Part shown: positions 16,983-24,500 of the stretch, one piece after another | Numbering within the stretch: the first letter of the stretch is position 1 | Layout: the number at the start of each line of letters is the position of its first letter | Assembly (NCBI GenBank): GCA_963777725.1 | Contig: CAVZRR010000014.1 | Coordinates: 248,001-312,000, forward strand | Direction of reading: 5' to 3' | Source: RPQJ01 sp963777725 | GTDB lineage: Bacteria > Pseudomonadota > Gammaproteobacteria > Steroidobacterales > Steroidobacteraceae | Length of the DNA: 64,000 nucleotides | Translations under genes and position numbers: made by a program | Notes under the pieces: generated by a model | Databases searched by the model: none | What the model saw: the letters and a program-made list of their open reading frames with translations, nothing else | Told to the model about the DNA's origin: nothing

Positions 16983-17906
16983 ATGCTGAGCGCCATCGTC
17001 GCGGTCACGTTGCTGGTGCCCGACGTGCAGGCCGTCGAGCGGGCCTACCAGCAGGTGCTCGACTACCAGACCGTGGAGCGCGGTCACGTGGCGGCCGATC
17101 AGGCCGCGAGCTGGGGCGCGACGGCGCTGGCCGGGCGCGACTTCGTCGTGCTGCAGCCCAGCAGCGGCGAACCGGTCTACCTGCGGATGATCGAGACGGA
17201 CACGGCGCCCGCCCCGGCGCTGAAAACGCTGGGCTGGAATGCGACCGAGATTCTCGTCGAGGACCCGGTGCTGCTGGAGCCCCGGCTGAAGGACTCGCCG
17301 TTTCGCGTGATCGGACCGCCGGCGCCACTCGATTTCAACCCGGCCGTGGTCGCCATGCAGGCGCTCGGGCCGGCCGGCGAGTTGCTGTACTTCACGAGGA
17401 TGCCGGCCGGCGTGTCGAAGTTCGGCCTTGGCAGCGCAATGAGCTTCGTGGATCGCGTGTTCATCGTCGTGCTCGCCGTCCACGACCTCCGTGGCACGCT
17501 TGATTTCTACGCGACGACCTTCGGCTCGTCCGTGACCGAGCCTGCGACCACGCGCGTCGCGATCCTCGCCGACGCCTGGGGCCTGCCGCTCGAGCAGCCA
17601 TTCCTGCTCGGCATCATCCGGCTGCCGGAGCGGTTCCTGATCGAGGTGGACGAGTATCCGGCGGGCGCAGCACCGCGCACTGCTGCCGATGGCGAACTGC
17701 CGTCCGGCATGGCGATGGTGTCGTTCGAGGTGCCGTCGCTCGAGCCCTATGCCGACCGGCTGCTCGCGTCACCCACCGCGCTCGCGGGAATGCCCTACTC
17801 CGGGCGCCGGGCCGGCGTCATGCTCGGTCCAGGCGGCGAGTACATCGAGCTCATCGAGGGCCAACCGGCCACGCTTCCAACGCCTGCCAGTGATGACAAG
17901 CCGTGA
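16983..17906 (+). CDS. VOC-superfamily protein (two glyoxalase/dioxygenase-fold repeats)
   Basis: 307-residue soluble protein with two vicinal-oxygen-chelate modules. The first starts at residue 4 (AIVAVTLLVPDVQAVERAYQ); the second near residue 158 (VDRVFIVVLAVHDLRGTLDFY). The metal ligands of active glyoxalases or ring-cleaving dioxygenases are not obvious at either start, which begin with Val-Ala-Val rather than His. The C-terminal PGGEYIELIEG carries the usual final Glu. Substrate unknown. It is divergent from the metal-transporter gene, and its last 56 bp overlap the end of the convergent ABC ATPase gene. Confidence 0.75.
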   Translation: MLSAIVAVTLLVPDVQAVERAYQQVLDYQTVERGHVAADQAASWGATALAGRDFVVLQPSSGEPVYLRMIETDTAPAPALKTLGWNATEILVEDPVLLEPRLKDSPFRVIGPPAPLDFNPAVVAMQALGPAGELLYFTRMPAGVSKFGLGSAMSFVDRVFIVVLAVHDLRGTLDFYATTFGSSVTEPATTRVAILADAWGLPLEQPFLLGIIRLPERFLIEVDEYPAGAAPRTAADGELPSGMAMVSFEVPSLEPYADRLLASPTALAGMPYSGRRAGVMLGPGGEYIELIEGQPATLPTPASDDKP

Positions 17907-18858
17907 CGTGCGCCGGACCAGCCTCGACCAGCGCAGGTGACTGGCTCGCGCAGAGCGCGTCGGCGCGCGGACAGCGAGACTGGAAGACGCAGCCTCGGTC
18001 CGGCGGCGCGGCGCCGGCGCGGACCGGCACCACGTCGATCGGTTCCGTGGCGGGCGCGGACGCAGGATCCGGCTCCGGCACCGCCGCGAGCAACGCGCGC
18101 GTGTAAGGATGGCGCGGCGTGCTGAACACCGACTCGCGTGGCCCGCGCTCGACCACGTGTCCGAGGTACAGCACCAGCACCTCGTCGCAGAGGTGGCGCA
18201 CCACCGCGAGATTGTGGCTGATGAACATCAGCGCCATGCCGTGCCTTGCGCTGAGCGCGCTCAGCAGGTTGACGATCTGTGCCTGCACCGACACGTCGAG
18301 TGCGCTCACCGCCTCGTCGCAGATCAGCAACCGGGGGCGCACGACCGTCGCACGCGCGATCGCGGCTCGCTGGCACTGGCCGCCACTCAGCTCGTGTGGA
18401 TAGCGTCGTGCCAGCGACGGATCGAGCCCGACCTCCTCCAGCACGGCGGCCACCCGTGACCGCACGGCCGCGGATTCCGTGAGACCCTCCAGTGCATCAA
18501 GCGCCTCGGCGACGCTCTCGCCGATGCTCATGCGCGGATCGAGGCTGCCGAACGGATCCTGGAACACGACCTGCAGCTCGCGTCGCATCCGGCGCAGTCC
18601 GGCCGGATCGGAGCGACGGACGGCCGCGCCGCGCCAGCGGATCTCGCCCGCCTGCGGATCGACGAGCGCGAGGATCGCGCGGGCCAGCGTGGATTTTCCG
18701 CAGCCCGACTCCCCCACCACGCCGAGCGAGCGACCCGCCTCGATCTCGAGGTGCACGTCGTCGAGCGCCGTCAGCCACTGTGGCGCGGCTCCGAAGCGCC
18801 TGCGTCGCACCGGGAAGCGCACACCGAGACCGCTCACCTGTAGCAGCGGATCGCTCAT
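17851..18858 (-). CDS. Opp/Dpp-type ABC transporter ATP-binding protein (OppF/DppF-like)
   Basis: ATPase subunit of a peptide/nickel-type ABC importer, 335 residues. Walker A is GVVGESGCGKSTLARAIL, the Q-loop is VFQDPFGSLDPR, the signature is LSGGQCQRAAIARA, Walker B is LLICDEAVSALDVSVQ, and the H-loop is FISHNLAVV. The C-terminal oligopeptide-family domain has CVFQSRCPRADALCASQSP, where Cys residues may bind a cluster, as in DppF-like ATPases. It overlaps the preceding ATPase gene by 4 bp (ATGA) and is the last gene of the long smc-to-opp transcription unit. Confidence 0.92.
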   Translation of the reverse strand: MSDPLLQVSGLGVRFPVRRRRFGAAPQWLTALDDVHLEIEAGRSLGVVGESGCGKSTLARAILALVDPQAGEIRWRGAAVRRSDPAGLRRMRRELQVVFQDPFGSLDPRMSIGESVAEALDALEGLTESAAVRSRVAAVLEEVGLDPSLARRYPHELSGGQCQRAAIARATVVRPRLLICDEAVSALDVSVQAQIVNLLSALSARHGMALMFISHNLAVVRHLCDEVLVLYLGHVVERGPRESVFSTPRHPYTRALLAAVPEPDPASAPATEPIDVVPVRAGAAPPDRGCVFQSRCPRADALCASQSPALVEAGPAHVTACHHWQALEAWPVGPR

Positions 18859-19838
18859 GAGTCGGGTTCCAGCCGGATCCGCGGCACGTGGCAGGCCACG
18901 GCGCGCGTTGCACTGGGACGCAGCGCGGGTACCTCGCGGCGACAGATCGCGGTGACGTCCGGGCAACGCGGCGCGAACGCGCATCCCTGCACGATCTCGC
19001 CGGGTGCCGGCGGCTGGCCTTCGATGCTGCGCAATCGGCCGACGGAGGCTTCCGATAACCGCGGCACGGCCTCGAGCAGCGCCGCGGCATACGGATGGGC
19101 CGGAGCCGCGAAGAGTTCCCGCACCGGCGCGATCTCGACGATGCGCCCGGCGTACATGATCGCCACACGATCGGCGATGCCCGCCACGACCCCGAGGTCG
19201 TGCGTGATCAGCACCATCGCCAGCCCATCCCGGCGCGCCTGGCGCAGCACCTGCAGCACCTGCGCCTGGACGGTCACGTCGAGTGCCGTCGTAGGCTCGT
19301 CGGCGATCAGCAGCTCGGGCCGGGTCATCAGCGCCATGGCGATCGCGACGCGCTGACGCTGGCCGCCCGACAGTTCGTGCGGATATTGCCGCAAGCGCGA
19401 CTCGGCATCGGCCAGGCCGACGCCCTGTAGCGCCGCGAGACTGCGCTCGTGCGCCCCCTGGGGACCCGCCAGGCCACGATCAAGCAGCACCTCGCCCAGT
19501 TGCCGCCCGATCGACAGGTGCGGCGTGAGCGCATTCATGGGGTCCTGGAACACCATCGTGATACGCGTGCCCCGGACCGTGTTCAGCGCGGCGGGCGACG
19601 CGCCGAGCAACTCCTGGCCCCGGAAGCACGCCGAGCCGCGCGTCGCCCCGCGCGCCGCCAGCAGCCCCAGGCACGCCAGGAAAAGTTGGCTCTTGCCAGA
19701 ACCGGACTCGCCCACCACGGCGAGGCACTCTCCGGCCGCGACGTCGAGCGAGGCCTCGCGGACCGCCTGCACGCGACCCCGCGGCGTGACGAAGTCAACG
19801 CTGAGGTCGCGGATGCTGAGCAGCGGCGCGGCGGTCAT
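18855..19838 (-). CDS. Opp/Dpp-type ABC transporter ATP-binding protein (OppD/DppD-like)
   Basis: Second ATPase of the importer, 327 residues. Walker A is AVVGESGSGKSQLFLACLGL, where the usual Thr/Ser after the lysine is present as Ser. The Q-loop is VFQDPMNALTPHLSIG, the signature LSGGQRQRVAIAMALM, Walker B LLIADEPTTALDVTVQ and the H-loop LITHDLGVV. The OppD C-terminal Cys motif GCAFAPRCPDVTAICR is present. It pairs with the OppF-like subunit as a heterodimer. It starts 1 bp after the permease stop and overlaps the next gene by 4 bp. Confidence 0.92.
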   Translation of the reverse strand: MTAAPLLSIRDLSVDFVTPRGRVQAVREASLDVAAGECLAVVGESGSGKSQLFLACLGLLAARGATRGSACFRGQELLGASPAALNTVRGTRITMVFQDPMNALTPHLSIGRQLGEVLLDRGLAGPQGAHERSLAALQGVGLADAESRLRQYPHELSGGQRQRVAIAMALMTRPELLIADEPTTALDVTVQAQVLQVLRQARRDGLAMVLITHDLGVVAGIADRVAIMYAGRIVEIAPVRELFAAPAHPYAAALLEAVPRLSEASVGRLRSIEGQPPAPGEIVQGCAFAPRCPDVTAICRREVPALRPSATRAVACHVPRIRLEPDS

Positions 19839-19839
19839 C

Positions 19840-20697
19840 TCAATCCGTCCGCGGGTCGAGCGCGTCGCGCAGCCCGTCGCCCAGGAAATTCAGGCACAGC
19901 AACAGCAGCGCGAGCACCGCGGACGGCACCAGCAACTGCCAGGGGGCCGTCTCCATCTCGAGCGCGCCCTCCGCGACCAGCCGCCCGAGGCTCGTCAGGG
20001 GTTCCTGCACGCCGAGCCCGAGAAAGCTCAGGAAGCTCTCGAACAGGATCACCTGCGGCACGGTGAGCGTCGCGTAGACCACGACCGTGCCGAGCACGTT
20101 CGGCACGATGTGCCGCGCGATGATCCGGTGCGCGGGCAGTCCGAGCGTGATCGCGGCCGCGACGAACTCGCGTTGGCGCAGCGCCATTGCCTGGCCGCGC
20201 ACGATGCGCGCCATCGTGAGCCAGCCGACCGCGCCGATCGCAAGGAAGATCAGCCACAGGCTGCGGCCGAACACGACGGTCAGGATGATCACGAAGAACA
20301 TGTACGGCAGCGCGTAGAGCACGTCGACGAAACGCATCATCCAGTCGTCGACTCGGCCGCCCAGGTACCCGGCGGTCGCGCCCCAGGCGACCCCGATCGC
20401 GAGGCTGACCAGCGTCGCGAGCACGGCGACAAGCAGCGATACCTGCGTGCCCGACCAGACACGAACGAACAGGTCGCGGCCGTTGCTGTCGGTGCCGAAC
20501 CAATGGCCGTTTGCGAGCGACGGCGGCGACGCCAGCGGGCTCAGCGTCCAGTCCACCTGGTCGATCGCATGTCGGCTCGCGACCGGTGCGAGCAGCGAAG
20601 CCAGCACGAGCAGCACCAGCACGCCACCCGCGACGACTGCCGCGCGATTGGTGCGCAGCCGGCGCGCGGCCTCGCTCCAAAGTCCGCCTTCACTCAT
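19840..20697 (-). CDS. Opp/Dpp-type ABC permease (OppC/DppC-like)
   Basis: Inner-membrane permease, 285 residues from ATG 20697. The first helix is AAVVAGGVLVLLVLASLLAP, followed by a periplasmic domain with HWFGTDSNGRDLFVRVWSGT, the OppC hallmark. Later helices surround the EAA-type loop AAAITLGLPAHRIIARHIVPN. The C-terminus ends in LNFLGDGLRDALDPR, also typical. An upstream GTG/ATG pair would add nine residues. It overlaps the OppB-like gene by 8 bp. Substrate is not predictable from the permease. Confidence 0.9.
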   Translation of the reverse strand: MSEGGLWSEAARRLRTNRAAVVAGGVLVLLVLASLLAPVASRHAIDQVDWTLSPLASPPSLANGHWFGTDSNGRDLFVRVWSGTQVSLLVAVLATLVSLAIGVAWGATAGYLGGRVDDWMMRFVDVLYALPYMFFVIILTVVFGRSLWLIFLAIGAVGWLTMARIVRGQAMALRQREFVAAAITLGLPAHRIIARHIVPNVLGTVVVYATLTVPQVILFESFLSFLGLGVQEPLTSLGRLVAEGALEMETAPWQLLVPSAVLALLLLCLNFLGDGLRDALDPRTD

Positions 20698-21613
20698 GGC
20701 GGATCCGCGGATCGAGCCAGCCATAGAGCAGGTCCACCGCGAGATTGAGCAGCAGGATCAGCGCTGCGTAGAAGATCACCATGCCCATCACCAGCGTGTA
20801 GTCGCGGTTGATCGCACCCTGCACGAAGTAGCGTCCGACGCCCGGCAGGCCGAAGACCTGCTCGACCACCAGCGATCCCGTCAGCAACGCTGCGGCCGCC
20901 GGGCCCAGGAAACTGATCACGGGCAACAGCGTCGGCTTCAAGGCGTGCCGGCCCAGCACGACGCGCTCGTCGAGACCCTTGGCACGGGCCGTGCGGATGT
21001 AGCCCGACTGCAGGACCTCGAGCAGGCTGCCGCGCGTGAGCCTCGCGACGTAGGCGACGAACGGCAGCGCCAGTGTGATCACGGGCAGTACCATGTGCCG
21101 CACGCTGCCGGACTCCCAGCCCGCCACCGGCAGCCACCCGAGTCGAATGCCGAACACCAGCGCCAGCACCGGTGCGACGACGAATCCGGGCACCGCGATG
21201 CCCGCGAGCGCCACCGACATCACGACGTGGTCCACCCAGCCGTTCCGGCGCAGCGCGGCCAGCATGCCGAGCGGCACGCCGAGCAGCACGGCGAACGTGA
21301 GTGCGGCCGCTCCAATCGTCAGCGTCACCGGTAAGCCGTTGCCGATCAGTTCCGCGACCGTGAAATCCTTCATGCGGAACGACGGGCCGAGGTCGCCGCG
21401 TGCAAGGCCGGCTAGATAGCGGCCAAACTGCGCGAGCACCGGCTGGTCGAGGCCGTACGCCGCCTGCAGGTTGGCGGCGATCTCCGGCGGCAGCGTCTGC
21501 TCGGCATCGAACGGGCCACCGGGCGCGGCGCGCATCAGGAAGAATGCCGCTGCGACGATCAACAGGAACGTCGGGACGACCCCGAGGAGCCTGCGCAGCG
21601 CGTAGCCCAGCAT
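20690..21613 (-). CDS. Opp/Dpp-type ABC permease (OppB/DppB-like)
   Basis: Inner-membrane permease, 307 residues. It starts with the family-typical MLGYALRRLLGVVPTFLLIV, followed by RAAPGGPFD and helices two to six. The EAA loop is YIRTARAKGLDERVVLGRHA, and the C-terminus has YGWLDPRIRHE, as in OppB. It is 20 bp downstream of an MFS transporter gene. No gene for a periplasmic substrate-binding protein is found anywhere in the window, so the binding component must be encoded elsewhere or be missing. Confidence 0.91.
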   Translation of the reverse strand: MLGYALRRLLGVVPTFLLIVAAAFFLMRAAPGGPFDAEQTLPPEIAANLQAAYGLDQPVLAQFGRYLAGLARGDLGPSFRMKDFTVAELIGNGLPVTLTIGAAALTFAVLLGVPLGMLAALRRNGWVDHVVMSVALAGIAVPGFVVAPVLALVFGIRLGWLPVAGWESGSVRHMVLPVITLALPFVAYVARLTRGSLLEVLQSGYIRTARAKGLDERVVLGRHALKPTLLPVISFLGPAAAALLTGSLVVEQVFGLPGVGRYFVQGAINRDYTLVMGMVIFYAALILLLNLAVDLLYGWLDPRIRHE

Positions 21614-21633
21614 GCTCTGCTCCTCCTCGCCCT

Positions 21634-22863
21634 TCAGTGCGCGGCCCGTGCCGGCAGCCGCACGGACAGGATGGCAACCAGCGACGCCGCGATCAGCACG
21701 ACGATCACCGAGAACCCGAGCTGGTAACTCTGCGTGACGTCGAACAGCGCCCCGGTCACCCAGGGACCGAGCGCGCCGCCCGTCGCGTCGAGCACGGTGA
21801 TGCCACCCAGGATCTTGCCGAGCGAGCGAGCGCCGAATACGTCCGCGACCAGTCCTTGCAGCATCGTGTAATTGCCGCCCCAGCCGAGGCCGAACAGGTA
21901 CAGGGCCGGCATCACGAGCTTCGCGTTCAGCGAGGCGAGCATCACGCCGCCGGCGAACATCAGCGCCAGGCAGCCGCCGAACACCGCCTTGCGCGGCAAC
22001 AGGTCGGCGAGCGCCCCGGCAGCGATCTTGCCGACGAGTCCCATGACGAACAGCGGGAAATAGGCGCGTGCGGCCTCGGTTGGGCCGAACCCGAGGTCGG
22101 ACATGTGCAGGAACAGGTTATTGGCGAGGCCGAGGATCGCATAGAAAGTGCAGAACGCCGCGGTGCCGATCAGCCAGAAGTTCCTCGACCGGATGGCCGC
22201 GCCGAACTCGTAGCCGCCGAGCAGCCGCGGGTCCACGCCCGCGCTCGCGGCCTCGGCACCGAACGCCTTGAGACCGATCCGGTCGGGCCACTCCTTGACG
22301 GCGAACAGGATGATCGGCAGCAGCAGCAGCGGGATCAGGCAGATGATCAGGAAGGCCTCGCGCCAGCCATGCTCGGCGATCAGCGCCGCGTTCAACTGCG
22401 GGATCACGGCATTGCCGAGGCTCGTGCCGGACAGCATCAAGCCGAGCGCGAGGCCACGCTTGGCGACGAACCAGCGCGAAACGATCGTGACGCAGATAAC
22501 GAGGCCGGCACCGGCGAGCGCGCCACCCATCAGTGCACGCATCAGGTAGACACCGGCCAGCGAGTCGATCGTGCTGAAGCCGTAGAGCGCGCCGACCAGC
22601 AGCAGCACGCCCACGGTCATCACCGGCCGCACGCCGTAGCGGTCCGCCAGCCAGCCGCCCACCGGCGCGAGCGCGCCCGACACCAGCAGCTGGATCGTGT
22701 CGCCGAACTTGAGCGGGCCGCGCTCGACGTTGAGTTCGGCGAGCAGCTTCGCGTCGAAGACGTTCATGCCCGCGAGCGTCAGCGCATTCGTGACCCAGAT
22801 GATCACGAAGGCCGGCAGCACGATGCCCCACCAACCGTAGAACTGCCAGCTCGGACGATTCAC
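21634..22863 (-). CDS. MFS transporter, oxalate/monocarboxylate-like family
   Basis: Twelve-helix major facilitator of 409 residues, starting at GTG 22863. Helix 1 is YGWWGIVLPAFVIIWVTNAL. The loop 2-3 motif A is GGWLADRYGVRPVM. VSRWFVAKRGLALGLMLSGT and LIAEHGWREAFLIICLI are typical of the oxalate:formate antiporter/monocarboxylate branch of MFS. It is 11 bp downstream of the FAD-linked oxidase gene and is likely co-transcribed with it, so it may move that enzyme's substrate or product. Specific substrate unknown. Confidence 0.85.
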   Translation of the reverse strand: MNRPSWQFYGWWGIVLPAFVIIWVTNALTLAGMNVFDAKLLAELNVERGPLKFGDTIQLLVSGALAPVGGWLADRYGVRPVMTVGVLLLVGALYGFSTIDSLAGVYLMRALMGGALAGAGLVICVTIVSRWFVAKRGLALGLMLSGTSLGNAVIPQLNAALIAEHGWREAFLIICLIPLLLLPIILFAVKEWPDRIGLKAFGAEAASAGVDPRLLGGYEFGAAIRSRNFWLIGTAAFCTFYAILGLANNLFLHMSDLGFGPTEAARAYFPLFVMGLVGKIAAGALADLLPRKAVFGGCLALMFAGGVMLASLNAKLVMPALYLFGLGWGGNYTMLQGLVADVFGARSLGKILGGITVLDATGGALGPWVTGALFDVTQSYQLGFSVIVVLIAASLVAILSVRLPARAAH

Positions 22864-22874
22864 GGGGCCGGAGT

Positions 22875-24500
22875 CTACACGGTCGGCGCAGCGAACCCGA
22901 GCACGCCTGGGTTCATCAGGCTGCGCGGATCGAGATGCCGCTTGAGCGCGTCGAGCATCGCCAGCGTGCCGGCATCGAGCGATGCGCGGTACCGATAGAG
23001 CTTGCCGATCTGGAAGCTCGCGGCGCCGCTCGCCGCGAACAGGTCCGCGAGTTCCCCGCGCAGTTGCGCGACGAGCTGCCGTGCCGGCAGGTTCTCCGCG
23101 AACACCGGCAGCTTCGCGAGGTACGTTGGATCGAGCACCGTCTCGTGGAACGCTTGGCGGGCATCCGGCCAGTAGATGCACGGTTCGACGAGCACGCCGT
23201 TGCCGCCGACGGTGCAGCTGAGACAACCGTGGTCGATGCCGAGTCGCTCGAGCTCGGTCGCATGCCGCGCGAAGACGGCCTCGCAGGCGGCGAACATCGC
23301 CGCGCCACGCGACAGCGGCACGACGCAATGCACCGGTACCCAGCGCTCGCCGCCTGGCCCGAGCATGCTGTTCAATTCCATGAACGGATTGGCCCGCATC
23401 ACCTTCGGGATCGTGTTCTCGACCTCGCGGGCCCGCCCATCGGCCAGCGCGCGAATGCGGGCGCAACGCGACTCGGCGTCGGCAGCGTCGCGCCCGTCCA
23501 CGCCGAGGTGCACCGAGAACCCCCCCGCGTCGAGGAAGTTGCGCCCGGCGAGCACGACCTTGGCGCCCTCCTTGAGGCCTGCGAGCACGCCGCCCGCCGA
23601 ACGGACGACCTGGCCGAGCGCCTTGGCGTCCTCGGCGAGGCTGACGCGCCTCATGCGCACCGCCTGCAGCCCGGGATCAAACGCCATGCACTCGCTCGCC
23701 AGTCCCTCGCGCGCCACGTCGGCCATCAGGCCGAACACGGCCTCGGCATCGGCAAGGCTGAACGACAGGTAGCGCGATTCGGCCGGCGCCGGGATCAGCC
23801 GCAACGTTGCGCGGGCCTTGATGCCGAAAGCGCCGCAGTCGCCGGTGAACAGGCTGCTCAGGTCCGGACCGAAGTGGCGGAAGAACGGCACGCCGTGGGC
23901 CAGCGCAGCGCCGCCCGTCTTCAGTAACGAGCCGTCGGCGAGCACGACCTCGAGCGCGAGCAGGCTCTCCTGCACCGGACCGTGCAGGCCCGAACCCAGG
24001 AAGATGCTGCCCTGCGAAAGTGCGCCGCCGACCGTCGCGCGCAGCCCGGACAATGGCCCCCAGTAAGGCGTACGCAGCGCGTGTGGCGCCAAGGCCTCCG
24101 CCAGCTCTTTCCAGGTCACGCCGCACTCGACCGTCACGTAATGATCCCGTGGATTGATCTCGACGATCCGATTCAAGCGTGTCGTGTCGAAGGTGACGGT
24201 GTTCTCGCGGATCGGCAGGTAGCCGTCGGTGTAGGACATGCCGCCACCCCGCGCGACGACGGCGGCGCCCGCTGCGGTGACGAGTCGCACCGCAGCCGCG
24301 AGTTCATCAACCGAACCCGGACGCACGACCGCGAGCGGCGGCACGCCGCTGCCGTGGACGTCTTGCGCGTGGAAGCGACGGTTTGCTGCGTCGGTGAGCA
24401 CGTGCGCGCCGCCCAGCAGCGCGACGAGCTGCGCGGGAAGGTCCGCACACGCGTGCTCGACCGCGCCACCGGCATGCTGGCCCGAGTCGTCCAGTTTCAT
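22875..24500 (-). CDS. FAD-linked oxidase (PCMH-type, FAD-binding oxidase/transferase type 4 family)
   Basis: Soluble flavoprotein of 541 residues. The PCMH FAD-binding domain begins near residue 55: PLAVVRPGSVDELAAAVRL, the pyrophosphate loop ARGGGMSYTDGYLPI, then VTVECGVTWKELAEAL and SGLRATVGGALSQGSIFLGS. The C-terminal half is a vanillyl-alcohol-oxidase/D-lactate-dehydrogenase-type cap. DHGCLSCTVGGNGVLVEPC and YWPDARQAF resemble the substrate region of 4-cresol/vanillyl-alcohol-type enzymes. The start overlaps the ligA stop (ATGA), an unusual link between a catabolic enzyme and a replication gene. Substrate unknown; a hydroxy acid or phenolic compound is plausible. Confidence 0.83.
   Translation of the reverse strand: MKLDDSGQHAGGAVEHACADLPAQLVALLGGAHVLTDAANRRFHAQDVHGSGVPPLAVVRPGSVDELAAAVRLVTAAGAAVVARGGGMSYTDGYLPIRENTVTFDTTRLNRIVEINPRDHYVTVECGVTWKELAEALAPHALRTPYWGPLSGLRATVGGALSQGSIFLGSGLHGPVQESLLALEVVLADGSLLKTGGAALAHGVPFFRHFGPDLSSLFTGDCGAFGIKARATLRLIPAPAESRYLSFSLADAEAVFGLMADVAREGLASECMAFDPGLQAVRMRRVSLAEDAKALGQVVRSAGGVLAGLKEGAKVVLAGRNFLDAGGFSVHLGVDGRDAADAESRCARIRALADGRAREVENTIPKVMRANPFMELNSMLGPGGERWVPVHCVVPLSRGAAMFAACEAVFARHATELERLGIDHGCLSCTVGGNGVLVEPCIYWPDARQAFHETVLDPTYLAKLPVFAENLPARQLVAQLRGELADLFAASGAASFQIGKLYRYRASLDAGTLAMLDALKRHLDPRSLMNPGVLGFAAPTV

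Noticed and set aside
22864..23466. N-terminal extension of the MFS transporter to 610 residues
   Set aside because: The extension runs antiparallel in frame through the FAD oxidase coding sequence in another frame; helix 1 begins just after GTG 22863.
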